From assembly GCF_900091495.1 (NCBI RefSeq), contig NZ_LT607413.1, positions 496,001 to 560,000 of the forward strand: a DNA stretch of 64,000 nt. Reading direction: 5' to 3'. Source of the stretch: Micromonospora echinospora (lineage in GTDB: Bacteria > Actinomycetota > Actinomycetes > Mycobacteriales > Micromonosporaceae). Under the pieces are notes generated by a model, which had not been told where the DNA came from, searched no databases, and saw only the letters and a list, made by a program, of their open reading frames with translations. The position numbers and the translations under genes are program-made. Of the stretch, positions 30,262 to 39,200 are shown piece after piece (position 1 is the first letter of the stretch; every line of letters begins with the position of its first letter).

Positions 30262-31080
30262 CTAGCCGGCGGTACGGTCGTTCCGGGCGACGGCGCCGAA
30301 CGCGCCGAACCGCTCCGGGTGCTCGTCCACGTCCGACGGCGAGTCCGGCCGCCACAGCGGCATGTGCACCACGCCGGGGTCGAGGATCGTCCAGTCGCCG
30401 AAGAACGCGGCGACCTCGGCCCGCGACCGCAGGGTGATCTCCGTGTCGGTGCGCGACGAGAGCCGCTGCGCGTCCAGCATCTCCGGGGGCTGGTCCTCGA
30501 AGGTGGAGTGCGAGACGACCAGGAAGCTGCCGGGCGCGGCGGCGGCCCGCAGGGTGGCCAGGATCTCGGCCGGGCGGTCCGCGTCCGGGACGAAGTGCAC
30601 CACCCCGGCCAGGAGGATGCCCACCGGACGGTCCAGATCGACCAGACCGGAGGCGCGGGCCTCGGCGAGGATCCGCTCCGGTTCGCGTAGGTCGGCGTGG
30701 AGCACCCCGGCCCGCTCGTTGCCGGCGAGCAGTTCCCGGCTGTGCGCCACCGCCACCGGGTCGATGTCCACGTAGAGCACCCGGGCCGCCGGGTTCGCGG
30801 CCTGGGCCACCTCGTGCACGTTGCCCACGGTCGGGATGCCGGAGCCGATGTCCAGGAACTGGTCGATGCCGGCGTCGAGGAGCACCCGCACCGCCCGGCG
30901 CAGGAACTCCCGTCCGGCCCGCATGGTGGCGGGCAGGTTCGGGGTCATGGCGGCGATCTGCTCGGCGAGTTGCCGGTCGACCTCGAAGTTGTGGGCACCG
31001 CCGAGGAAGTAGTCGTACACCCGGGCCGCGCTCGGGCGGCTCAGGTCGATCCCGGCGGGTGTTCCGTCCGGCTGCTGCAT
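30262..31080 (-). CDS. DUF574-type SAM-dependent methyltransferase
   Basis: A 272-residue protein of the actinobacterial S-adenosyl-methionine methyltransferase family (DUF574). Features: SRPSAARVYDYFLGGAHNFEVDRQLAEQI near the N-terminus, the SAM-binding FLDIGSGIPTVGNVHEVAQ, then LYVDIDPVAVAHS and LLAGVVHFVPDA. MQQPDGTPAGID at 31080 is preferred; the frame extends further upstream into an intergenic hairpin. The substrate of the family is unknown. Gene spacing suggests co-transcription with the GGDEF-EAL gene. Confidence 0.9.
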   Translation of the reverse strand: MQQPDGTPAGIDLSRPSAARVYDYFLGGAHNFEVDRQLAEQIAAMTPNLPATMRAGREFLRRAVRVLLDAGIDQFLDIGSGIPTVGNVHEVAQAANPAARVLYVDIDPVAVAHSRELLAGNERAGVLHADLREPERILAEARASGLVDLDRPVGILLAGVVHFVPDADRPAEILATLRAAAAPGSFLVVSHSTFEDQPPEMLDAQRLSSRTDTEITLRSRAEVAAFFGDWTILDPGVVHMPLWRPDSPSDVDEHPERFGAFGAVARNDRTAG

Positions 31081-31094
31081 CGTCCACCCCAGTC

Positions 31095-31128
31095 CGTGGC
31101 CGTGGGTCGCCGGCGACCCACGGCCACG
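31095..31128 (-). terminator. Perfect 34-bp palindrome after the thiolase gene
   Basis: Positions 31095-31111 and 31112-31128 are fully complementary 17-base arms with no spacer, between the thiolase stop and the methyltransferase start. Likely terminator. Confidence 0.7.
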
Positions 31129-31175
31129 ACGCGGGTGGTCACCGACAGACCCGCAGGTCGTGTGGTGTGCCCACT

Positions 31176-32381
31176 CTAGGCCGCTGACTCGAGGATCAGC
31201 GAGATCCCCTGACCGACCCCGACGCACATGGTGGCCAGGGCACGCCGGGCACCCCGGTGCCGCAACTCCAGCGCGGCGGTCAGCGCGAGCCGGGCCCCGC
31301 TGGCGCCCAGCGGGTGACCGAGCGCGATCGCCCCGCCGTTCGGGTTGACGTGGTCGGCGTCGGTGGGCAGGCCCAGCTCACGCAGGACCGCGACGGACTG
31401 GGCGGCGAACGCCTCGTTCAGCTCGATGACGTCCACGTCGGTCAGCCGGAGGCCGAGCCGGTCGAGCAGCCGGTGGGTGGCCGGCACCGGTCCGATGCCC
31501 ATGGTCCGGGGCGGCACCCCGGCCGCCGCGGCGCCGACGACGCGGGCCAGCGGGGTCAGCCCGTACCGGGCGACGGCCGCTTCACCGGCCACCAGCAGCG
31601 CCACCGCGCCGTCGTTGACCCCGGAGGAGTTCCCGGCGGTCACCGTGCCACCTTCCCGGAACGGGGTGGGCAGGGCGGCCAGCTTCTCCAGGGACGTCTC
31701 CCGGGGGTGCTCGTCGGTGTCGACCAGCCGGGTGCCCCGACGCCCCTCCGGGACGGTCACCGGCACGATCTCCTCGGCGAACCGCCCGTTTGCCTGGGCC
31801 TTCGCGGCGCGCTGCTGGGAGCGGAACGCGAAGGCGTCCTGCTCGGCCCGGTCGACGCCGAACTCGGCGGCCACGTTCTCCGCCGTCTCCGGCATCGAGT
31901 CGATGCCCCACTGCTTCTCCATCAGCGGGTTGACCAGCCGCCACCCGATCGTGGTGTCGTACACCTCGGCGGCCCGGGAGTACGGCGTGGCCGCCTTCGG
32001 CATGACGAACGGCGCCCGGCTCATGCTCTCCACCCCGCCGGCGACCACCAGCTCGGCCTCACCGGCGACCACGGCGCGGGCGGCGGTGGCGAGCGCGTCG
32101 AGACCCGAGCCGCAGAGCCGGTTCACGGTGCTGCCGGGAACGGTCTCCGGCAGACCGCCGAGGAGCGCCGCCATCCGGGCCACGTTCCGGTTGTCCTCCC
32201 CGGCCTGGTTGGCGCAGCCGAGGACGACGTCGTCCACCCGCTCCCAGTCCACCGTCCGGTGGCGGGCGACCAGCTCGCGGATCACATGCGCGGCGAGGTC
32301 GTCGGGGCGGACCCCGGCGAGGGCGCCGGCGTACCGGCCGATCGGGGTGCGGACTCCGGCCACCAGGTATGCCACGCTCAT
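31176..32381 (-). CDS. Acetyl-CoA C-acyltransferase (thiolase, PcaF-like)
   Basis: A 401-residue thiolase. The active-site cysteine is in STVNRLCGSGLDAL, the histidine in NPNGGAIALGHPLGASG and the second cysteine in MCVGVGQG; NEAFAAQ is also present. The N-terminus MSVAYLVAGVRTPIGRYAGALAGVRPDDLAAHVI resembles 3-oxoadipyl-CoA thiolases, but no other aromatic-degradation genes are nearby, so general beta-ketothiolase activity is the safer call. ATG 32381 has AAGGA at good spacing; the longer upstream frame is not family-like. Confidence 0.9.
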   Translation of the reverse strand: MSVAYLVAGVRTPIGRYAGALAGVRPDDLAAHVIRELVARHRTVDWERVDDVVLGCANQAGEDNRNVARMAALLGGLPETVPGSTVNRLCGSGLDALATAARAVVAGEAELVVAGGVESMSRAPFVMPKAATPYSRAAEVYDTTIGWRLVNPLMEKQWGIDSMPETAENVAAEFGVDRAEQDAFAFRSQQRAAKAQANGRFAEEIVPVTVPEGRRGTRLVDTDEHPRETSLEKLAALPTPFREGGTVTAGNSSGVNDGAVALLVAGEAAVARYGLTPLARVVGAAAAGVPPRTMGIGPVPATHRLLDRLGLRLTDVDVIELNEAFAAQSVAVLRELGLPTDADHVNPNGGAIALGHPLGASGARLALTAALELRHRGARRALATMCVGVGQGISLILESAA

Positions 32382-32647
32382 CGCTGCTGTCCTTCGGGGG
32401 TGGGAAGGGGCGGGGGCGGTGCCGAACGGGTCACGGCGGCACCCGGCCAGGATATCGGCCACCGGAACCGGTGCCGGAGACCGCCGGACAGGAGCTGTGG
32501 GCGGGAGCCGTAGGCGGGAGCGGCGGGCGGGACCCACTGTCCGGGACGGATTAGATTGGCCGGCATGGGCCGCACCGAGACCACCGCCGGGGACGGATCC
32601 GCGCCGCCCGGCTCCCGGACCCTCCGTCCCACGGCACCCGACCGGGC

Positions 32648-33271
32648 GTGACCGGAATCACGCGACGGGCCGCCGCAGCCGGGGCGGCTGCCTGTGTGCT
32701 CGGTGGCGCGATCGCGGTCGTGGTCGCCGTGGTCGCCGGCCCCGGTCCGGGTCTCACCGGGTACGTCAGCGAGGCGGGCGTCACCGACAGCGGATACGCC
32801 CCGACGTACCGGGCCGGGGTGTTCGCCCTGGCCGCCGGCCTGCTGCTGCTTGCCGTGGCGCTGCCGGCGGCGGCCCGGCCAGCCGCCGCGCTGCTGGTCA
32901 CCGGAAGCCTCTGCACCCTGCTCTCCGGAGCCGTGACGTGCAGCGACGGCTGCCCGCTGCCCCCGTTCGAACGGGCCACCACGGCCGATCTGGTGCACGG
33001 CGGAGCGAGCATCGCCGGAGTGGCCGCAGTGGTCTTCGCGATGGTGGCGGTCGTCCTGTGCTCCGCCGCCGGCACGCGGGTACGCCGGGTGGCCGCCGTC
33101 GGCGCGCTGGTCGCGCTGCCGCTGGCCGCCGCCGTGGGGCTGGCGATGCTGATCGTGGGGCGGAGCGCGCTGGTCGGCGTGCTGGAGCGGCTGCTGCTGG
33201 CGGAGACCGTCGGCTGGGGGCTGGCCACCGCCATCCTGCTCAGCCTGCCCAGCCGCCCGACCAGCCGGTAG
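32648..33271 (+). CDS. DUF998 family membrane protein
   Basis: A 207-residue protein with about six hydrophobic segments, starting with GTG. The outline ISxxGVTDSGYAPTYRAGVFALAAGLLLLA, ALLVTGSLCTLLSGAVTCSDGCPLPPFE and DLVHGGASIAGVAAVVFAMV matches the DUF998 family, in which Cys/His-containing loops recur. Function unknown. A tandem repeat and a hairpin repeat follow it. Confidence 0.75.
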   Translation: MTGITRRAAAAGAAACVLGGAIAVVVAVVAGPGPGLTGYVSEAGVTDSGYAPTYRAGVFALAAGLLLLAVALPAAARPAAALLVTGSLCTLLSGAVTCSDGCPLPPFERATTADLVHGGASIAGVAAVVFAMVAVVLCSAAGTRVRRVAAVGALVALPLAAAVGLAMLIVGRSALVGVLERLLLAETVGWGLATAILLSLPSRPTSR

Positions 33272-33299
33272 CCGTCGGGACAGCCATCGACTTGGTCGG

Positions 33300-33390
33300 C
33301 AGCCGTCGGGCGGTAGCAGTCGGGCGCTAGCGGGCAGGCGGTAGCCGCCGGGTGGTAGCAGCCGGGTGGTAGCAGCCGGGTGGTAGCAGG
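33300..33390. repeat. 14-bp tandem repeat (GGTGGTAGCAGCCG type)
   Basis: Three nearly perfect units (about 33351-33390) and several diverged units upstream form a short array directly after the DUF998 gene and abutting the hairpin repeat. Confidence 0.7.
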
Positions 33391-33431
33391 GGTCCCCTGT
33401 TACCGCTTTTTGCCGAGCAGGGGTCCCCTGC
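33386..33431. repeat. Hairpin repeat copy 1 (GCAGGGGTCCCCTG x2)
   Basis: Two GCAGGGGTCCCCTG(C) elements, at 33386-33399 and 33417-33431, flank a spacer containing TACCGC. Its right half matches the element at 34975-35030. It could act as a terminator for the DUF998 gene. Confidence 0.7.
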
Positions 33432-33494
33432 ACACACCCCAGGCACGGTGGCACACCAGGTGTGTAAGGAGCCTCACCGAGACAGCTCCTTTCG

Positions 33495-33617
33495 ATGCGG
33501 CGACCGCCGGCGTATCGTCACCAGGCGATGACCAACGTCTGGCACCTCACCGTCCGCCTGTACGTCGACCTTCGACGGCAGGCCAGCGGTGTCTGTCCGG
33601 CGCGACTGCTCCCCTGA
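33495..33617 (+). CDS. Putative cysteine-type leader peptide of the downstream transporter
   Basis: A short frame that can start at ATG 33495 (40 residues) or ATG 33528 (29 residues) and ends 33 bases before the transporter. Its C-terminal part contains RLYVDLRRQASGVC, matching from memory the RLHVDLxRxxSAxC pattern of actinobacterial attenuator peptides placed in front of sulfur and cysteine genes. The cysteine codon is at 33594-33596. The ribosome site is weak for both starts. If real, stalling at low Cys-tRNA would control the following gene. Confidence 0.6.
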   Translation: MRRPPAYRHQAMTNVWHLTVRLYVDLRRQASGVCPARLLP

Positions 33618-33650
33618 CGCCGTCGCCCTTCCAGACCCCTTGGACGTCCC

Positions 33651-34970
33651 GTGCCTTCCTTCCTGCGCAAATTCCCCTTCTCGCTCCAGATCCTGCTCGG
33701 CCTCGTCGTCGGTGTACTGCTCGGCTTCGTGGCCCGCGCCAACGACCTGAGCTGGTTGACCAGCACCCTCGACACCGTCGGCGGCCTCTTCGTCCAGCTG
33801 CTCAAGCTGGCCGTACCGCCGCTGGTCTTCACCGCCATCGTGGTCAGCGTGGTGAGCCTGCGCGGCGTCGCCAACGCCGCCCGGCTGGCGCTGCGGACCC
33901 TGCTCTGGTTCGGCGTCACCGCGCTGATCGCGGTGGGCGTCGGCATCGGGCTCGGCCTGCTCACCAACCCCGGCCGGGGCGTCACCCTGGACACCGCCGG
34001 GGCGACCGCCCCGGAGCGGACCGGCTCCTGGACCGACTTCCTCACCGGGATCGTCCCGACCAACCCGGTCGGCGCGTTCGTCGAGGGCAACGTCCTCCAG
34101 ATCGTCTTCCTCGCCCTGGTCGTCGGGGCGGCGGCGATGCTGGTCGGCCCGGCCGCCGAGCCGTTCGTCGCGGTCAACCGGGCGCTGCTGGAGATCGTGC
34201 AGAAGGCCCTCTGGTGGGTCATCCGGCTCGCCCCGCTCGGCACCCTCGGTCTGATCGGCAACGCGGTCGCCTCGTACGGCTGGGACCTGCTCGCCCCGCT
34301 CGCCCGCTTCACCACCGCCGTCTACGTCGGCTCCGCGATCGTCCTGTTCGTGGTGTACCCGCTGGTGCTGGTCACCGCCGGCCGGCTCAACCCGCTGCGC
34401 TTCTACGCCGGTGCCTGGCCGGCCGTGCAACTCGCCTTCGTCTCCCGGTCCTCGGTCGGGACGATGCCGGTGACCCAGCGCTCCGTCGAACGCCTCGGCG
34501 TGCCCCGCGAGTACGCGTCCTTCGCCGTACCGTTCGGCGCGACCACCAAGATGGACGGCTGCGCGGCGATCTACCCGGCACTGGCCGCGATCTTCGTGGC
34601 CCAGGTCTTCGGCGTGGACCTCACCGTCACCGACTACCTGCTGATCGCCTTCGTCTCGGTGGTCGGTTCGGCGGCGACCGCCGGCCTGACCGGCGCGATC
34701 GTGATGCTCACCCTGACCCTGAGCACGCTCGGCCTGCCGCTGGCCGGGGTGGGTCTGCTGCTCGCCATCGACCCGATCCTGGACATGATCCGCACCGCCA
34801 CCAACGTGGCCGGGCAGGCGCTGGTGCCCACGGTCGTCGCCGCCCGGGAGGGCATCCTCGACCGGGAGGCGTACGACTCCGCCGGTCGTCGGGACGTCAC
34901 CGACCCCGTCCTTCCCGCCAAGCCGACGGTCGACCGTCCTGCCGACGACCTCGCGCCGAACCCGGCGTGA
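33651..34970 (+). CDS. Dicarboxylate/amino acid:cation symporter (DAACS), possibly cystine-specific
   Basis: A 439-residue membrane protein of the DctA/GltP/TcyP family. Visible: an N-terminal LQILLGLVVGVLLG helix, the serine-rich hairpin SRSSVGTMPVT, the TM7 motif TKMDGCA (NMDGTA in glutamate carriers) and the second hairpin GSAATAGLTGA. The C-terminal 45 residues are polar and probably cytoplasmic. GTG at 33651 is the start that fits homology; a longer start is not supported. The preceding leader peptide hints at sulfur-amino-acid control, and the family includes cystine carriers, but specificity is not proven. Two related hairpin repeats flank it. Confidence 0.85.
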   Translation: MPSFLRKFPFSLQILLGLVVGVLLGFVARANDLSWLTSTLDTVGGLFVQLLKLAVPPLVFTAIVVSVVSLRGVANAARLALRTLLWFGVTALIAVGVGIGLGLLTNPGRGVTLDTAGATAPERTGSWTDFLTGIVPTNPVGAFVEGNVLQIVFLALVVGAAAMLVGPAAEPFVAVNRALLEIVQKALWWVIRLAPLGTLGLIGNAVASYGWDLLAPLARFTTAVYVGSAIVLFVVYPLVLVTAGRLNPLRFYAGAWPAVQLAFVSRSSVGTMPVTQRSVERLGVPREYASFAVPFGATTKMDGCAAIYPALAAIFVAQVFGVDLTVTDYLLIAFVSVVGSAATAGLTGAIVMLTLTLSTLGLPLAGVGLLLAIDPILDMIRTATNVAGQALVPTVVAAREGILDREAYDSAGRRDVTDPVLPAKPTVDRPADDLAPNPA

Positions 34971-34974
34971 TCCT

Positions 34975-35030
34975 TGGTTGCAGGGGACCCTTCCTACCGC
35001 ATCTTGCGTAGCAGGGGTCCCCTGCAACCA
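34975..35030. repeat. Hairpin repeat copy 2 (perfect 16-bp arms)
   Basis: TGGTTGCAGGGGACCC (34975-34990) pairs perfectly with 35015-35030. The loop contains TACCGCATCTTGCGTA, itself self-complementary. It follows the transporter stop by 4 bases and shares its right half with copy 1; likely also the terminator. Confidence 0.8.
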
Positions 35031-35092
35031 CCCAGGCCGCAGCAACCGCACAGCCCGCCGGCAGGGCGACCCCATCCCCGAGAGGAACCGAG

Positions 35093-36160
35093 ATGAGCGC
35101 TCTCTTCACCCCTCTGCCGCTGCGTGGGGTCACACTGCCCAACCGCGTCGGCCTGGCCCCGATGTGTCAGTACCGGGCCGACGCCGACGGCCGGCCGAAC
35201 GACTGGCACCGGGTGCACCTCGGGGCCCGTGCCGTGGGTGGCGCGGGCCTGGTGCTGACCGAGGCCACCGCCGTGGTGCCGGAGGGCCGGATCAGCCCGC
35301 AGGACACCGGCATCTGGTCCGGCGCGCAGGTCGACGCGTGGCGGCCGATCACCGAGTTCCTCACCCGGCAGGGCTCGGTGCCGGCCGTCCAGCTCGCGCA
35401 CGCCGGGTTCAAGGCGTCCACGTACCGGCCGTGGGCGGCACGGCGCGGTGGGGTCCCGGACGCCGACGGCGGCTGGACGCCGGTCGGCCCCGGCGCGGAG
35501 CCCTTCGTGCCCGGGTACCGGACCCCCACCGCCCTGGACACCGCCGGCATCGAGGCGGTGGTCGAGGCGTTCGGCGTGGCGGCGGCACGGGCCGTGGACG
35601 CCGGCTTCGCCGCCGTGGAGATCCACGCGGCACACGGGTACCTGCTGCACGAGTTCCTCTCCCCGCTGACCAACCACCGCACCGACGGGTACGGCGGTGA
35701 CCGGGCCAGCCGGATGCGACTCACCGTCGAGGTGGCCCGTGCGGTACGTGCGGCGGTCGGCGAGGACGTCCCCGTCCTGGCCCGGATCTCCGCCACCGAC
35801 TGGGTCGACGGGGGCTGGACGGTCGACGACAGCGTGGTGCTGGCCGGGGAACTGGCCGCCGCCGGGGTGGACCTGGTCGACTGTTCCTCCGGTGGGGCCT
35901 CGACGGACGCCCGGATCCCGGTCGGACCGGGCTACCAGGTGCCGCTGGCCGCCCGCATCCGCCGGGACGCGGTCGTGCCCACCGGCGCGGTCGGCCTGAT
36001 CGTGGAACCGGAGCAGGCGGAGCGGATCGTCGCCGAGGGTGAGGCCGACCTGGTGCTGCTGGGCCGGGAACTGCTGCGTGACCCGTACTGGCCGCGACGG
36101 GCGGCGGCGAAGCTCGGTGCCGCCCCGGAATGGCCCGATCCCTACGCCCGCGCCTTCTGA
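35093..36160 (+). CDS. Old Yellow Enzyme family NADH:flavin oxidoreductase (YqjM/NamA-like)
   Basis: A 355-residue FMN-dependent ene-reductase. The N-terminal PMCQYRAD has the Cys and Tyr typical of the YqjM class, HAAHGYLLHEFLSPLTNHRTDGYGGD holds the two substrate-binding histidines, and the C-terminal RELLRDPYWPRRAA matches NADPH dehydrogenase NamA-like proteins. A GAGAGG site precedes the ATG. These enzymes reduce activated C=C bonds; the physiological substrate is unknown. Confidence 0.92.
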   Translation: MSALFTPLPLRGVTLPNRVGLAPMCQYRADADGRPNDWHRVHLGARAVGGAGLVLTEATAVVPEGRISPQDTGIWSGAQVDAWRPITEFLTRQGSVPAVQLAHAGFKASTYRPWAARRGGVPDADGGWTPVGPGAEPFVPGYRTPTALDTAGIEAVVEAFGVAAARAVDAGFAAVEIHAAHGYLLHEFLSPLTNHRTDGYGGDRASRMRLTVEVARAVRAAVGEDVPVLARISATDWVDGGWTVDDSVVLAGELAAAGVDLVDCSSGGASTDARIPVGPGYQVPLAARIRRDAVVPTGAVGLIVEPEQAERIVAEGEADLVLLGRELLRDPYWPRRAAAKLGAAPEWPDPYARAF

Positions 36161-36179
36161 CCGTCGGCCCGGCGGCGGC

Positions 36180-36220
36180 CCCGACCAGCGCCGGTCCCGC
36201 TAGGGCCGGCGCCGGTCGGG
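36180..36220. terminator. Hairpin between convergent OYE and ABC genes
   Basis: Positions 36180-36194 and 36206-36220 are complementary with one mismatch around an 11-base loop. It ends just before the ABC gene's stop codon; probably bidirectional. Confidence 0.55.
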
Positions 36221-39200
36221 TCAGCCGGCCAGGTGGGACCACCGGTCGGCCAGGTCGTGCCAGGGCCCCTGGGCGACCACCTCCCCGCCGACCAGCACCA
36301 CCACGTGGTCGGCCTGAAGCAGGGCCGCCCGCTTGGACGTCGACCCGACCACCGTCACCCCGGAGGCCCGCAGCGCCGACCAGAGCGCCAGCTCGGTGGT
36401 GACGTCCAGGGCGGAGGAGACGTCGTCGGCGATCAACAGCTCGGTACGGGGCGCCAGCGCGCGGGCCAGCGCGAGGCGCTGCAACTGCCCGCCGGAGAGC
36501 CGGGTGCCCTTGTGTCCGATCACCAGGCCGAGCCCGGCGCCGGCCGCCGCCAGGTCGTGGTCGAGCTGCGCGGTGGCGACCGCGCTGGTGGCGTCCACGC
36601 GGTGTCCGAGGGTGATGTTGTCGACCACGGTGCCGGAGAGCACCCGGGGCAGCTGGCTGACGTAGCCGACCTGGTTGGGGCGGAGGAACAGCTCCGGCTC
36701 GGTCACCGGGTCCCCGTTCCAGGCCAGGCCGCCGGTGTGGTGCACGATGCCGGCCAGCGCCCGCAGCAGTGACGACTTGCCCGCGCCGACCGGCCCGACG
36801 ACCAGCACGAGTTGGCCGCGCTCCACGGTCAGGTCGACGTCGCGGACCGCGACCGTGCCGTCCTCGTGCACCGCCGAGAAGCCGGTGAGCGTCAGCTCGC
36901 GCAGCGGGTGCCGGGGGGCCGGCTCCGGCGCGGGCGCGGTGCCGGCGGAGAGGTCGAGTCCGGGCACCGCCGCCGAGTACGCCGCCATGCCGGTCATCGC
37001 CACCGTCCGTTTCGTCCACACCCGGGCCGACGGGTACTGCGCGATCAGCGACGCGGTGGTCCAGGCGAACCAGCGGGCCGCGCCCAGGGTGGAGACGGCG
37101 ACCAGGGTCGCGCCCGACGACAGCCCACCGGCGAGGAAGAGCGCCCACGCGCCGACCGGCAGCAGCCCGCTCACCACCGAGGGGGTCGACCGGGACCACA
37201 CCTGCACCCTGATCTCCCGCCGCTGCCGGTCGCTGCGGACGGTGTCCAGGGTGGAGAGGTGGTCGAGCACCGGGCCGGTGGCCCCGGCGAGCTTCACCGT
37301 CCGGGCCGCCGACAGCGACGACACCAGGGCGGTGGCGAAGGCCGCCCGAGCCGCCACGGTGGCCCGCGCGGAACGCTCCAGGCGGGGCCCGAACAGCGTG
37401 GCCGCGAGCGCCGAGACCACCATCGTGCCGAGGAAGAACAGCCCCGGTACGACGCTGCCGGAGACCGCCGTCATCGCCACCACCAGCACGATGCTGGTGG
37501 CGTTGTCCATCACGTTGTCGGCGAGCTGCACCACCCGTTCGGTGTCGCCGCCCTGGGCCACCACCTCGGCGGGGGTGTGTCCGCTGACCCGGCGCGCGCC
37601 GGTCTGCCCGTACAGCAGCCGGGCGCTGATCCGCAGGCTCTGCCGGACCCACCACTGCGGGAACCACAGGTTGGTCAGGTAGGGCACCGGCAGGGTGACC
37701 AGGAGCGCGGCGACGATACCGGCGGCCGGCAGCCAGATCGTGCCGACGTCGTCCACCACGCCCGCCCAGAGCCAGGGCAGCACCGCGCCGTCCAGCCCGA
37801 GGATCGAGGAGAAGGTGAACAGCACCAGCGCGAACATGCCGTACCGGCCGTCGTTGACGGCCAGGCGGAGGATCTCCCGTACGGTCCGGGCCGGCGGGGT
37901 CACGGGCTCCGGTGGCGCGTCGGCGGTCGGCACGGCCGCGTCGGCCGGCGTCGGGCGTTCCGCCACGGCCACCGCCGACCGGGGCAACGTCTCCCGACCG
38001 GCGGACGCGCTCCCGTCGGCCGTCGCGTCGCTGCGGCTGTCCCGGCCACCCCCGGCCGGCACCAGCACCCGTTCGCCGCCGCCGGTCGAGCCCGGCGGAT
38101 CGTCGTACGCGCTGGTGTGGCTCGCGGCGAGCAGCCGGGCGAAGCGTTCCGACTCGTGCAGCGGCCCGGCCTCCACCACCGCGCCGTCGGCCAGCACCAC
38201 CACCTCGTCGCAGCGTCGGACCGAGGAGAGCCGGTGCGCGATGACGATGCCGATCCGGTCGGTGAGCAGGCGTTCGGTGGCCCGCTGCACCCGTGCCTCG
38301 GTGACCGGGTCGAGCCGGGCGGTCGCCTCGTCGAGGATCACCACGTGCGGGTCACGGACCAGGATCCGGGCGAACGCGACGAGCTGCTCCTGGCCGGCGG
38401 AGAGGACGTACCCGCCCTCGCCCAGCCGGGTCTGCACGCCCGCCGGCAGCTCCGCGACCCAACCGTCCAGGCCCAGCTCGTGCAGGGCCCGGCCGGCGGC
38501 GTCAAGCAGGTCCGGGTCGAAGAGCGCGACGTTCTCGGCGAGCGTCCCGGCGAGGATCTCGGTGCGCTGGGGCACCACGGCGACGAACCGGCGCAGCTGC
38601 TCGACGTCCAGGTCGAGCAGGTCCGCACCGGCCAGGCGGACCGTCCCCCGGGGCAGGTCCACGGCGCGGGACAGCACCTTGGCCAACGTCGACTTGCCCG
38701 ATCCGGTGCGCCCGACCACCGCGTACGACCGCCCCGGAACGAAGGTCAGGTGCACGTCGCGCAGGGCCGGCCCGCGAGCGCCCTCGCTGGTCGGGTAGCG
38801 GAACGTCAGACCCCGGATCTCCAGCCGGCCCGGGACCGGGGACGACCCCCCGGTCGGCTCCTGTCGGGCGTCGGCGAGCAGTTGTACCCGGGCCCACGCG
38901 CCGAGGGCGGCCTGGAGTTGCGGCACCATCCGGGTGACCTGCTCGACGGTCCCGCCGAACCCGAGCACGAGCAACCAGATGGCGGTCAGCCGGGCGCCGT
39001 CGACGCGACCGGTGACCAGGGCCCAGCCGCCGGCGAGGACCACGGCGGCGATGCCGAACCGGGTGACCACGGTGGCGGCGGTGCTGACCTGGGCGGTGAG
39101 TTTCCACACCCGTTCGCCCTTGCGCAGCACCTGGGACGCCCGCTGGGCGAAGAGCTTCAGCACGTACGGCCGGGCCAGGGTGGTGCGGACGTCGTCCTGG

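Noticed and set aside
31176..32381. Part of a beta-ketoadipate (pca) cluster
   Set aside because: Only the thiolase is present; no pcaIJ, pcaD or pcaHG genes lie nearby.
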